DNA from: Thuidium tamariscinum
Taxonomy: Eukaryota > Streptophyta > Bryopsida > Hypnales > Thuidiaceae
DNA length: 64,000 nucleotides
Assembly (NCBI GenBank): GCA_947034885.2
Contig: OX344752.2
Span: 18,662,001 to 18,726,000, forward strand
Direction of reading: 5' to 3'
Shown: piece after piece, positions 45,201-57,964 of the stretch
Layout of the letters: the number at the start of each line of letters is the position of its first letter
How positions within the stretch are numbered: the first letter of the stretch is position 1
Program-made: the position numbers and the translations under genes
Notes under the pieces: model-generated
Databases searched by the model: none
The model's input: the letters and a program-made list of their open reading frames with translations, nothing else
What the model was told of the DNA's origin: nothing

Positions 45201-48149
45201 GGTGTCGGAGCAAGTACCGGTATCAGTTTCGAATGTCTCTGCTGCAGAGGTCGAATCCGAAAGCGTTAATCTTGATGAAACAGTGCCAAAAGTCGTGGGA
45301 ATTACCCCAATTCCAGATGCTAAAAATGGTGTGACCGAACTTCCTGGGAACGACGAAGGAAATATTACTGGAACTATCGGACTGTTACCGTCTGTTACTT
45401 CGGCAATTGATGAAGTTTACCCCCCTCATAAGAAGGTTCGAATTACTGAAGATGAGCCAGCTGTGAATGCTACAGATGAGCAAGCTCCGGACGATGTAAA
45501 TAAGAATGCTAATGAGCTTAGCAACCGTAGAGTGGATAATGATGATTCAAAATACACAAACGATGAGGTGAAGGAACCGTTGCGAGAAAAGAAATTGATC
45601 GACTTCCGTGGAAAACTCTACTTGGCTCCTCTGACAACGGTGGGAAATCTACCATTCAGACGAGTTTGCAAGCGATTGGGAGCTGATATCACTTGCGGAG
45701 AAATGGCCATGTGCACTAATTTACTCCAGGTTTGTGATTTTTTTCTGCAACTTACTCTTGAAACTTTAACTTTCATACCTCGCATGCCATCTCATGTCTG
45801 TTTGGACCTGATTTTCTTGAATCATCAGCTGTATCTCCATGTTTATCTTTCATTGATTATAGCCTTGGCATGAATGATCATTTTTTCTGGAAGACATGTC
45901 CAGACAAATCTCATCCGATCCTATCCCATCCCATCCTGTCTCAGTTTCCATACTTGGAACTATTGCTTTGGTGTTTAAGAGTTTTCATTTGCTCTTCTTA
46001 AAATTCAGGGGCAAGCCTCGGAGTGGGCATTGTTGAGGCGCCATGAAGAGGAAGAAATCTTTGGAGTCCAGATTTGTGGGTCGTATGCAGACACCGTAGC
46101 TCGAGCGGCTGAGCTGATAGAGCGCGAATGTACTGTGGACTTCATTGATCTGAACTTGGGATGCCCTATTGACGTTGTAGTGAACAAAGGCGGGGGCTCA
46201 TCTCTGCTAACCAAACCCCAAAGGCTTCAGGATATCGTGAAAGCAGTATCAGCATCAATCAACACTCCTCTTACACTAAAAGTAAAAGTCATTTCTAACC
46301 TTCTGGATAAGACAGCTTTTCAAATTTCATCCAAGAACAGTCTTCTTGAGATGGTGTCATTGAGATCAGCGTGAAGATTTTAAATGACTGTACATGTATG
46401 CATTGGATAATGTTTTGATTGCATTGATTTTGCTTCCAATTTGTTTGCTCCCATATTGACTGAAATGATTGCTGAATGCTGTTTGTCCTTTCACTGTACT
46501 GACGTGCTCTTTGCAGCCCTGCGTCTATGTCTATAACTTGATTGTATCATTATTTAAAGAGGTGATTAAGTTAGAAGGGAAATTTCTTGAGATTTTTTTG
46601 GGTTGCACTATGCATTCTTAATCTTAAAGTCTTTCTCTTCTACAGCTGCGAATGGGGTTCTTTGAAGGTCGAAATTGTGCGCATTCCTTGCTTCCCAACG
46701 TTGGATCTTGGGGAGCAACAGCTGTTACCATCCACGGTAGGACACGCCAACAGCGCTACAGTAAACTGGCAGACTGGGACTACATTAATCAGTGTGTATC
46801 CAATGGCCCAAACGACGTACAACTTATTGGAAATGGCGATGTTTTTTCATACACCGAGTACCAGGAGCACCTTGAAACTTCTGGGTCGAAGCTTTCAACA
46901 TGTATGATTGCTCGTGGAGCCCTGATAAAGGTGGGAGACTCTTTCATTTGATCTTGTCAGTAAAATAATTTGAACAGCTGAATGCTTACAGGTGAGGTAG
47001 TTGCTATGAATTTAATGCCGACACGCATGCAAGCGAGTAAATTAGGGCTGTGTTTCACAAGTTTACTGTCTTTACAAAATGTGTGTTATTACATCTCAGC
47101 TTGTCATTCTTGGGGTTTGCCGTGGATCAATTTATCGCTAACACAAAGCTCTGGTTGCAGCCTTGGTTATTTACCGAAATTAAGGAGCAACGACACTGGG
47201 ATATCACTGCCGAAGAAAGACTGAACATTCTACGTGATTTTGTGAGATTTGGCTTGATACACTGGGGTTCTGATAGCAAAGGTATAATCTACTCTAGTTC
47301 TGTCAGACATATCCATGATGTTGTCATTGGTATTACCTATAGATTAGGTTCAGGAGCTTTCTAAATTTTCGGGGTCGTATGTTTGAAATAGTCATTTTCG
47401 TTCGCTCTTGTAGTGGCCGTTGTGTTTGCACATTGTATTTGTTGAACTGACTTTTGCACATGTAAACTAAAACTAATTAAGGAATGCAATTTGATTGGGT
47501 TGGATAATCAGGTGTTGAAACAACAAGACATTTTCTCCTGGAATGGTTGAGTTATACACATCGCTACATCCCTGTTGGTCTACTAGAGGTTATCCCGCAA
47601 AAGCTAAATTGGCGACCACCAAATTACTACGGACGGAACGATTTGGAAACACTAATGGCATCAGATAGTGGAGCTGACTGGGTGAGTTTCTTTGGATCTT
47701 GGTTGCAGACCCCATGGCTTCAGTTTGTATATCAAGTGCTTTGCTGGTTTGCAATGCGACGTTGTCATGTTTCTGCTAACTCCTTTGGTGAACCTCTGGG
47801 AATGCCCAGGCTATTTCATTTTACACTATTAGATAGACCAGCTGAGGACACGAATGCCTCAGTGTGATAATTAAGTTGTTTTGAAACATGGATTGGTTGT
47901 GTTCGAAGACTGTCACGTTCTTAGGGTGATGCCGTCAGTGACTGATTTCAATATCTGACGAAATGGACACAATGAGACCTGCCTTATTTAGTAAGCTGGA
48001 CACAATGAGAGACCTGCCTTAATAAGTGGATGGTACGGATGGTTTGGCAGGTCCGCCTGACGGAAATGTTGCTGGGCCCTCCTCCGGCAGGATTTATATT
48101 TTCACCCAAACACAAGTCTAACGCATATGACAAAGCTGAGAATGGCTGA
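42193..48149 (+). CDS. DUS3: tRNA-dihydrouridine(47) synthase, DUS3 type
   Basis: Ten coding exons: 42193-42367, 42896-43134, 43563-43685, 44414-44683, 45145-45729, 46009-46281, 46646-46930, 47161-47281, 47512-47681, 48051-48149. They join in phase to 779 aa. The enzyme uses FMN and NAD(P)H to reduce uridine 47 in the variable loop of cytosolic tRNAs. Two CCCH zinc fingers are visible: Cys149/Cys161/Cys167/His171 and Cys188/Cys197/Cys203/His209. An acidic linker (about 285-415) leads to the Dus barrel from about 418 ([17 protein letters not shown]). The catalytic Cys516 lies in [10 protein letters not shown], followed by NKGGGSSLL and [14 protein letters not shown]. The C-terminal helical part ([16 protein letters not shown]) ends [15 protein letters not shown]; the last 32 residues lie on exon 10, found by family alignment. 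It is somewhat longer than typical plant DUS3 (about 690 aa), mainly in the linker. Met at 42193 is the first ATG in frame. Confidence 0.95.
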
Positions 48150-49367
48150 ACGCACATGTTCCTGGGGCATGTTTTCTCCTCAGTAAGGACGGGATTCGTT
48201 AAATCCCATGCGGGCCGCTTTGGAGGTTCTTTTACAGTAAACTAATCTGGGAATTCCAAGACTAATTTTGTCCTCAGAGTTTTGTTTTTCAGTGGATTGG
48301 CGAGAGAGCCACCCATTGCATTTCGCAGAGGCAATGCTGTACTGTACAATGCTAAGAGCTTAAGAGGAAGCTCATCTTGGTTAGAGGATGTGAATGATAC
48401 AATTGATCTTGAGTGTACCTCCTGTGGTTTGGTTGTCCATTAGCACTTTCTTTTGTTAAGACAAATCTTTTGATCATTGCAGGCTGTAATCCTTACCTCC
48501 TGAAAAAAAGGATAAGGGTAGACCAAATTTTCAAAAATGCAGAGATATGTTTGAACCTTAAAGGACCATGATTGTCTCCATGGGTGGCAATTGGAGGCAA
48601 AGGAAAGTTCAGGATGGTACCTCTGATTTCAATTTTTGTTAGAATGAATTTCAAAGTCTCAAAATTATGATTTTCAAATAGTCAAGCAGCAAAAACTCAA
48701 AAATTTATTATCTTACAACTACAGAAGAAAAGAAAAAGAGAAACACCAAAGTCTCAACTTTCCTAAAATTTTCCATTAACCTATGCTTTGAGAATTTTTT
48801 AAAAATTTTGAATATTGTAGATTATATTATTTTTAGTGTTCTCTTAATCTTTCAAGTGTTTTTTTACATCTCATAAGACATCCTTTTTCTTTTAAATAAT
48901 TTTTAAAAAAAACATTGTACTCTTAGTATTATCTGACTTGACTTTGAATAGTATTCTTTGCAATTACCTCTAATACCACATCTCGCTATCAAGGTTGACT
49001 TTTTACAACAAATCTTTTTTCCTATCAAGGTGACTTTTTACAACAAATCTTCAAAAAAGTGGTTCATCATTTGCTTTAGAATTATTGAAAATTTCAATTT
49101 TTAATTTAAAAAAATTCAACACCTTCATTATAGGAACATTAAGAAGGCATTAGTTGGCTTCTAAATCTTTAATTATCATAAGTCAATAATTATAGCATGA
49201 TGAATGGTCATATATTCACCCTAATAAATTTTCATCCAAAACTTAGAAGCTCTTCTAAGTAAGAAAAATCTAATCCTATGTGTTTCTAGAATAAAAAAGA
49301 TGTTGCAAGTATCGTAACCATTGTATTGTTAGTATTATATGAATTAAAGATTTAGTTTAGGACTATT
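48150..49367 (+). other. Downstream of DUS3: 3' UTR and intergenic
   Basis: Moderate-GC sequence to about 48,480, probably 3' UTR, then AT-rich intergenic. At 48,985-49,056 a unit of about 36 bp ('ctatcaaggttgactttttacaacaaatctt') is tandemly duplicated. Confidence 0.45.
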
Positions 49368-50946
49368 AACTCCTAAAGGCCCAAGACTTTTTCAGGGTTA
49401 AAAACATCATTGCTTTTGAAGTGTTATAGGTCTAAATGTCATTAAGGTATGGAAATCTCAATCGTACAATCTTGTAATGAATGTGTTGTAGATGATGTGA
49501 GACAAATTTGGAGTCATTAAAATACAAAGATTGCAAAATTTTAATGTTTGTGTTGATAGAGGATGCTAAAATTTTCCTAGAAATGTACTTGGAGGTAAAA
49601 TTTGATTTCTAAACCTATTCAAATGAAAAAATTGTAAACTATAAAGAGCTTCAAAACTAGCAATTTCATTGGCAATAGAAAATATCATTCAATTGAATCA
49701 TTGTATTCACAAAATGAATTTGAAATGCATCAAAGGACATTTGAAGGCAAGAGAGGGCAGTTTCAGGGCTATTCACCTACATGTTGCCTATGTTGTCCTA
49801 AAATAGTAAATCAGCCCATAATGGCTAAATTTTTGAATTTTTGAAAAAATAGTTAATTAATTTTTTTTCAATCATTTCAAATTTTTTAAAGAAACCTAGA
49901 ACAAAATTATTATTTTTAAATTTTAAAACAACTAAAAAATAAAAATTATTATTTTTGACATAGCAATCTTTCAACCACGTAAGACTGTTGATGTGGCGCG
50001 TTCCCACAATTCGGGAACTCAAAAGAGCTCGCAGTCTTCCATTGCCCTCAAATGTCCTCTAATATCTAAAAATAGCTGCAAAAAACACATTTGTATTTGG
50101 ACCCACTACTATTGAAATAATTCTTAGTCACTTACAAATTTTTAAATCATAAGAGGATTTCTGGCCGTTTTAGAGGACTGCAAGTTTTAAAGATCTTAGA
50201 ATGCTGAAAACTCTACCACATCAACAAGCTGATGTGGTCGAGTAATTGTTACATCAAATAATATTAATCAATTAATTTTCTTTAAAATCATTTTTTTAAT
50301 ACATTCTAAAAGAATTTGAAATTTTAATTTTAATTTTTTCAAAATTCAAAAATTCAAACCAATAGGGGCTGGTCTATAGGGGTTGGGAACAATTCCAAGA
50401 TTGGCCCTAAAACAATCTCCAAGAGACAAAAATGTGGAATGAAATTTATACACAAACTAGACTTTTCCACAAACAATTATTGTAAACAGACACTAAATGA
50501 AGAAGAAATAAGTTGCCTAAGTTTACCATAATTCAAAAATGTCTCATTTTGAATTTTGAATTGCTCCCAAATATTCTAAACAACTTAGATTGATATGAAA
50601 ATATGACTACAATAAGTAGACTTATAGAAGAACAAAATCCATTTTAAGAAAAATTGAAAATAAACATTTGATAAAGGAGTTATATGCCCTCAAAGTTGCA
50701 GCCATTAAATGTAGTTTGACGGATGCAACTCAAATTGAACTTGTAAACTTTGATTGGCTTCCAAATTTTTTTTTATATCTTGGATCAATTTGAAAATTTT
50801 ACCATTAAAAACTAAAAAAAAGATATCAGATTTTTCAACAAGTTTTTTTTAATTTAGATATTGGATGCAAAAGTTGTAGTACTTTGAATTGAAGTTCTTG
50901 ATTGTGATTGTGAGGACACATTTTGTCCCTTGTCCATTTAGGAGTT
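49368..50946 (-). mobile_element. TTAA-flanked element, 1.58 kb, with an insertion inside
   Basis: Both ends read TTAACTCCTAAA on the inward strand. On the minus strand, the parts 50,946-50,434 and 49,754-49,368 are collinear with the complete element at 52,770-53,744: 'gtgtcctcac', 'acttttgcatycaa', 'ttattttcaat', 'atatcaatcyaagttgttt', 'gtttagaaaycaaattt', 'gacaatttggagtcatt', 'gtagatgatgtg'. The middle part has no counterpart there and is a separate insertion. No protein is encoded. Confidence 0.75.
49755..50433. mobile_element. Element of about 0.68 kb inserted into the TTAA element
   Basis: This block is absent from the otherwise collinear copy at 52.8-53.7 kb. Its ends form an imperfect inverted repeat of about 75 bp (left GTTTCAGGGCTATTC..CAGCCCATAATGGCT; right the complement of TTTTAGGGCCAATC..CAGCCCCTATTGGTT). 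The centre has GC-richer stretches, including 'gatgtggcgcgttccc' and a 'ccacatcaacaagctgatgtgg' palindrome. Exact ends and target duplication are uncertain. Confidence 0.6.
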
Positions 50947-52769
50947 AATGTTCAAATTCTACCAAGTCTCTAAAAACTGGCATGTTCTAGCAATAAGATA
51001 ATTTTTTTTTTATATATATATTGTTGTTGACAATAGTTTAAGTATTGCCTACGGTATTGGGCAAGTGATAGTATTGATCACATTCTAATGCAAGTCAAAG
51101 TCAATGTTTAATTTTAATTTGTTTCACTACAACAATTAATATTATAACCTCACTTAGTTATCTAGTCCTAAGATGAAGTGCTAAATTGATTTTATCTGTT
51201 TTTATATATAAGGTAGGCATATCTATTATAGACTTCTTTCCAATTTCATCCCTTTCTACAGTTAGCTTTCATTTTAATTTCCAAAACCGTAAACAAATGT
51301 AGTAGATAAAGAAGCAATGTAAGCAATTGAAAAGGAAGTCCATAATTGATATGACTACTTTAGTATTTGTTATAAACCTCCTACAACTTGTAATTTCAAA
51401 TCACAACAAATTCTAAATATAGATACAAAATATACTTAATAACAAAATTGTTTCACAACACTACAACAGTCAAACCACGTGACTATAGGTGATTGCAAGA
51501 AAGGGCTATACTATTTGGCATCACAATCAAAGTGACTTTCATGCCATTAGGTATAACTTTTGGGAAATTAAGCCAATGTACTTGAAATTTTTATTGAAGA
51601 TGTCCAAATTTATAGTAATAAGATTCCTTATTTTTTAGAAATTTCCAAAAAATATTTTCTAATTAAATTTTAATCTAGCTAATTTGTCACACTTTGCAAT
51701 TTAGGGTTTTTTAGTACCGTGGAGCATCCAAAATTAGTGATGTAGACTTGAAATTTATTTGGTCTATTTCCAGAGATTTATGTATCCACCAAAAAGAATT
51801 TAAAAAAACATTATATTATATCCTCTACATTCATGTAAATAGGGACCTCTTGCTCATGCAATTATGAACATTGAAAATGGTTTCAAAATCTTTCTTTTGG
51901 TGAAATGTCATCACCATCAACCCTTTTCAAATTGCCAATTTTTATTTTTATTTTTATGTCTTTTCCTATTTTTTACAAATTATTACAAAAAAAAATGTAA
52001 AAGTGCTCATTTTCATGAGATTTTGCACTTGTCTACTTCACCTATACTTTTCCTTCATAGGGTACCTTCTTCTTCAAGAAATATACATTGAACATATTTT
52101 TTTATTTAAAAAAAAAATTGTTTTTCTATTTTTAAAGTACTCCCGAAAAAAATGAGTACTATTGCAAAATAAGACAAAAAATGAGAGGCCTTTCTTGCAA
52201 TCACCCATAGAGAGAGATCAATCTCCAAAGAAGATCCCCTCATCCCCGAGTTCTATCTCATATAATGGAGACTCTCAATAAAGATTAAAGACTATTAGTC
52301 CCTAAGATGAACTAGAACTACTTTTCTATCTTTATCTTTCTATCTTTGATTTTATTTAAAACCATCCATTGAAGTAAAAGTCCTACTTATACTTCTCCAA
52401 TTATATCTTATCATATCTTATCCCAATCATTTCTTATAAAAATCTTGATCTTCTACTTAGAGTAATCCATCTCCAAGTTCCAACACACTTCTATCTATTC
52501 AATGGACTAATCATCCAAGTGGAGTTGTCTAACTCCATTGTATAAATTCATCATCTCTCACCATGCATTCCAATGCCCTTGTCATCTAAGTGGAATTGTC
52601 TAACTTTAATGCATAAATCCACCATTTAAAGATATCTATCTCCTGACAATTTTTGCTTATTTACTAGTATACATTTAATTATAAATTAGATCATGATCAT
52701 CCATTAATGCATTCATTTATCAAAGGTCATGACAAAAGTCATGACACAATCACCATTTCTTTTATCTTA
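50947..52769. other. AT-rich intergenic with small repeats
   Basis: Holds an inverted-repeat element at 51,212-51,358 (GGTAGGCATATCTATTATAG against the complement of GGAAGTCCATAATTGATATG) and a tandem duplication of about 73 bp at 52,511-52,625 ('catccaagtggagttgtctaac' repeated). No gene. Confidence 0.5.
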
Positions 52770-53744
52770 TTAACCCCAAAATGACAAAGAGAGAAAGTGT
52801 CCTCACAGAGTTTCAAGTCCAATTCAAAGTGTCATAACTTTTGCATTCAAGGTCCAAATTCAATGAAACTTGTTGGAAAAGTTGTGCAATATTTTCTAGT
52901 TTGTGTGGTAAAATTTTCAAATCAATCCAATTTATAATGAAATTTTGGTGGCCAATTGAACTTTACAGCTCAATTTGATTTCACCAAACTGCATTTTAGT
53001 GCTGCAACTTGAGGGGCTTGTATCTACTTCATCTAATGTTTGTTTTCAATAAAATTTGATGGGTTTTGTTTCCATTGAAGTTTACTTATTGTGATAAGAC
53101 TTTCATATCAATCCACGTTGTTTTGAATGTTTTGGAGCGATTCAAAGTTCAACATCTTGGCATTTTGAGACTATAGTGAACTTTGAGGGCTTATATCTTC
53201 TTCATAAAGAGTCAATTTTCAAAAAAAATTCTTGGGAAAGTTGAACATACTAGTCTAGTATGTGTGACTAAAATTTCATGTCAATCCAAGAAGAAATGAA
53301 TGACTAAAGAGCATTTTAGTTGAAGGACGTTCAAGCTTAGATGTGTTTTTTCCCAACTTTTCTTGCTATTTTTTGACATTTTAAAACGGTTTTGTAGACA
53401 CAATGAGTCAATTGAGTGAAAAAAATTTCCATAGTTTTGTTTTCATACTATTTTGAAATCACTTCATTGTGTAAAGTTTTTTCCTTTGAGTAGGTTTAGA
53501 AACCAAATTTCACCTTCAAATGTGTTTTTTGGAAAATTTCAGCATTCATTTTCAACACTAAAACACTATAATCTTGCAATCTATATGGTCAAATGACTCC
53601 AAATTTGATACACATCATCTACAACATGTTTTCTAAAAGATTGTATGGTTAAGATCTCTATAACTTAGTGACATTTAGATCTATGACACTTCAAAAGAAA
53701 AAATGTTTTTGAACCCCGGAAATTAAATGTCATTTGGGGGTTAA
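52770..53744 (+). mobile_element. TTAA-flanked non-coding element, 975 bp, complete
   Basis: Ends are TTAACCCCAAAATGACA and the complement of TTAACCCCCAAATGACAT, an inverted repeat of about 17 bp including the TTAA target. The interior consists of repeated phrases such as 'aagttcaac.ttgg..ttttgag', 'ggggcttgtatctacttcat' and 'ttttcaaaaaaaattcttggg'. There is no long reading frame. TTAA targets and CCC ends suggest a piggyBac-like non-autonomous element. Confidence 0.75.
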
Positions 53745-54016
53745 TACATTCATTCATCAAAGGTTGTGCGAGGGGTCATGACAATATTCAATTCTTGTTA
53801 CTAATGATATTTTCTTGGAACTTTTGTTTTGAGGCAATCTACAAGTACAAATACAATAGTATGTCCAATCATTCTTTTTTTTGTTGTCTTTGTGTTTATT
53901 CAATAATACATATTTGGAGTAAAGTAGGAGTATTTAAAAATACTTTATCTTCCCATCTTCCATTGTATCATATAGGAGATTTTTGAAGTGTTATCAATAT
54001 AGCTCGGTATATAACT

Positions 54017-54401
54017 TTAACCCTTAAAGGTTTAGTCAAGACTATATTTACAATCTATCATTTTACTATAAGAATACAAAGTATGCATTAAAATATGAGA
54101 AGACATATACTATTGGATTGAAAATTCAACAACTAACGGGTCATTTTAATATCTAAACCTTATCATGTTCAAATATGGCAAGATACTTGTAGAATAATGA
54201 GCCGTTTTTCAATCTTTGATACAAGGAAGTGCAATAATTATCTAAATTAAAAGTTTGTATGTAAATGGACTCAGCTAGATATTTATACATTTTTGTAATT
54301 TATATATATATATATGTCAATTCATGCACCTTGAACAGGAAATAAATGAAAAAATCCCATGTTGCACCCCAAATTGGTCTTCTTAGACCTTTAAGGATTA
54401 A
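54017..54401. mobile_element. TTAA-flanked MITE, 385 bp
   Basis: Its left end TTAACCCTTAAAGGTTTAG and right end CTTAGACCTTTAAGGATTAA form an inverted repeat of about 19 bp that includes TTAA. A (TA)n run lies near 54,299-54,315. Non-coding. Confidence 0.7.
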
Positions 54402-57163
54402 ATCATCACTGTAGAGTATCTTCAATCTTATATGTAGTTGCAATTAAGGAAATAAAACCTATATTGAATGGTAGTTAGCAAGTCTTTCTTAAGACAATTC
54501 AAATATGCACATGTTTGACAATTGAAAGTTCCTTCAAATCTTGATTTTGAAATTAAAAAAATTCCTTAAAAGTTATATTTTAATTTTTTTATAAGAAAAA
54601 ATGACAAGTTATTATAGTTTTGACTCTATCTACATATATATAAACTAAAATGAATAGTTGTGGATTCTTATACCTTAAAAGTCAATTTAAAGCCTACAAC
54701 CTCAAACAAGCATATAGAATCTCACTAACCCAACTCTCGCCCAAGCCACTTGCGGTTGGGTCCTTCTATTTTATCTTCTTGTAGTAAAGGTTTGCTTTAC
54801 TACAAGTTAAAAATAGAAAGCTAAGGAATTTAAAATGTAATTTGCATGTAACCTACCTTGGTTGTTATACAAGATTTCTTTATCTTAAAGTGAAAGAAAG
54901 AAATTGAAGGTGTGCCATCCTCAAAAATTATAAAGAATTATTTGTGGCAAAAAAAAAAACTAGCATATAGAATTGTATATATTTTTAAATTGTATTACCA
55001 TGGATGTGATCAAAACATCAAAAATTTCTTAGAATTTAGACTCCAATAATCCCCTTCCAATCATCTCAACATAATCTATAATTTAGATGAATGGATTCAA
55101 TTGTCTCCCTTACATCCAAAAACTTGGTATTTTCATTTATTAACTTTAAAAGATTTTCTCAAGGATTTCATGACATTTGTATGTAAAGGTTTTCAAAATT
55201 CTTTTTTGCAAATATTCTATAACTCTATGAGTATAATTGGTATGTTTTATATCACAAACGAAGGTTTGTAGTACAAAATATATCTTTTTAAAATAAGACC
55301 AATAATTTTTTTTTAACTAATTGAAATTCACTTCACAATCAATATTATAAACAATTTTAAATCTTTGATTTTAAATTCTATTAACAAATTCTTTTAAAGA
55401 TGTGTTGGATGAATGCAATTTGTGGATCATCGTTTGTTTGAAATTTATCACTCATTATTCTTTTCATTCACTCTTTATAACTCATAGGCATAGGCATAGT
55501 CATACTTTTGGAAATTTAAACTATTTCAAAGATCTTTGAGTTGCCTTGGGATTGACAATGAATTGTAAGCTAATATTCAAACTCCATATAGAATTACAAC
55601 AAGGTATACTTAATTATTATTGCAAAATTTAGAAAGTCATTGAAAAGGCAGTTTCTTGGATATTTTACAAATAATCATAAGAATTGATTTAGGAATTTTG
55701 ACAATTATTGGATGCATAGGGTGAAGAAGAGTGATTGGTAATTTTGACATGGAGGTTTACCAATCTTTTGTACATTCTTGTCAAGAGAAAGGAAAAAATA
55801 TTCAATGTCTTATTTGTTTTATTTTCCCTCCTTTATGGTTAACATTTTTCAAAGGAATTATACCAAATTTACAAAGATCAAAACTTATTTTATTTGTATT
55901 CATGATTGACGATACAAATATTTCTAAATGGATCAAATATAAAAATCAAATGAAAACTAATATAATATTACTTTAACTAATCCTAGACAAATCCATAGTC
56001 CGAAATTAATATTGCATTTGTACTTGAATGATAAAAAGAAGACAAGTATTAGTTGCTAGCTAATACATTTTCATTTATAGAGAGTATCCATAATCAACAA
56101 AAAAAGGTTCAAAATTGGTTAAATTGAAGTTATGCCTTTTCCAACAAGTCACTCTAAAGTGTGTTTTTGATAAGGCTTCAAGTTTGAAATGGTTTAGAAG
56201 CAACCAATACTAGCCATTTTGGTCGATAAAGATTTGAAGACAATAATTTATATATATTATGTTAAAGTTATTTCTATTGGTCAAATTGAAAAGTTGTATG
56301 GCCCAAATAAATGTGTGAGGTACCACCATCCTAGTCTCTGCTACCATGAAAATCTAGATGATGTAATAGTTGATATATTAGGTGCCAAGAGGACCTACAT
56401 GGGTCCACATGATTATAGTAAATGGTGACAAGTGTAGAATTTCAAAGTACTTTAATGAGCATTAACCATATCCTAGTGAATTTGAATGATCTTTCACATT
56501 TACAAACGAGCTTCATTTACAAACTAAGATTCATTGAAGTCTAAAACAATATCCATAGTTTTCCATAAAAAATTACAAATATTAGAAAAATGGCTCAACA
56601 TAGGCATATAGAATACAATTAGAAAGACCTAATCTCCCAAAGAGGATAGACTTGGTTTCATACAATTTTCTCACATTTGTACTAATGCATTAAGAGATGT
56701 CATAACATCCTGTGTTGGTTTTTGTTGTTGAGATATGATGTATAGGCAAGAGAAAAGTAAAGGAACTCTTGAATTCAACAATATATAATAGTAATGTAAA
56801 TGGAATGATTAATTCTATCATCAATACTATATAAGAAGTTTGAAGGTAATAATTTTCTTTCCCTCAAGAATGTTATGATATAATTCTAAAGTCCTATTTC
56901 CTAAAAAAGTTAGAAAAGATGTAAAATTTCATCCAAAAAGGTCAAAAATAGTTGACCCCGTCATTATAGGAGCAATGACTATTAGCGATAATAGTAGAGT
57001 AACTAAAGAAGCCTACAAAGAATTCATATTAGTTTATGGGATATTCACCTCCGGTCTTTAGAAAAAGGGTAAAGGTTGTATAGCTATTACTACATATTGT
57101 AGCTTCATTTAGTGAAGATGATTGGAATTGGTAGGTCCAAACCTTTACATAAATTTTAAGGAC
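54402..57163. other. AT-rich intergenic
   Basis: No supported gene. A hairpin at about 54,758-54,824 pairs CTTGTAGTAAAG with CTTTACTACAAG and continues into flanking 'ttctatttt'. The 56,219-56,428 frame (69 codons) has no recognisable domain. Confidence 0.4.
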
Positions 57164-57641
57164 TTAACCAACATCCAATTTTCTACATGATATACAAATT
57201 AAAATCACTTTTCTTCCGCAATACTAATTGCATGAAAGTCATCCTAATTGCATGAAAGTCATCCTAATTTGCAAAGATCCGTTAAGAAGTTACCCTATCT
57301 ATTGGCTGGATTTGGTGCTACTAAGATGCATACTTTTCTAAAATTACAAATGTGGAAGTATGTCAAGTGGTTGACCAAGCCAAAATTCCAATGACTCCAG
57401 TTCAAAACTCAATTTGCAAAAATGAGGTCATAGATTTAAAGAACACAAAAATTTCAAAAAATCATCATATCAAAGAGAGCCTTTTATCAAATCCATTCCA
57501 ACAGTCTGGATGAAATCTAAAACTCAAACTCTACATCTTTTATTTCTACATCAATTCCATAACATTCTTCCATATAGTACTTAATGATGATTTATCCCAA
57601 ATCGTCAACTCTGGAGAAGACTCTGGACGTTCAGGGGTTAA
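57164..57641 (+). mobile_element. TTAA-flanked element, deletion relative of the 18.3-kb element
   Basis: 478 bp with TTAA at both ends, collinear with the two flanks of 18,251-19,495 but lacking much of its middle. A 20-bp unit (CCTAATTGCATGAAAGTCAT) is duplicated in tandem at about 57,223-57,267. It ends about 320 bp beyond the stop codon of the WD40 gene, near or in its 3' UTR. Confidence 0.6.
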
Positions 57642-57964
57642 ACCCTGTCACATTCACGTAACACTCGATGTGAACATCTTTTTCATAAGTTGTACCCACT
57701 TCTTTACACCTTCCATGCAGTATGTGGTCCTACTACCAGCTGTAACATAACAGAGTCGTAAACAAATGCAACAGCAACAGTACAGACGGCAAGAGAGGAA
57801 TCAATTTCAGCAACTGCACTCACCAGATGCACTACAAGCCATGACCCATGACAAAAAAACAAGACAAAATCAAGAAAAAGGCTTACTGCGGATTCCAGAA
57901 AGTGAGAAGATCCTCTTGAGACGCTGAATCAAGCGCAATTTCTTTTGCTTTTCCTTTTCCACAT
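57642..57964 (-). other. Probable 3' UTR of the WD40 gene
   Basis: Moderate GC, contiguous with the last coding exon on the minus strand. No polyadenylation signal was singled out. Confidence 0.45.

Noticed and set aside
48296-48360. Last DUS3 exon beginning after the AG near 48,300
   Set aside because: The reading (WIGERATHC...) does not match the family. The exon at 48,051-48,149 ([15 protein letters not shown]...) matches DUS3 closely and keeps phase.
56219-56428. 69-codon frame with a plausible-looking sequence
   Set aside because: No similarity I recognise and no flanking exons in phase. It stays unannotated.
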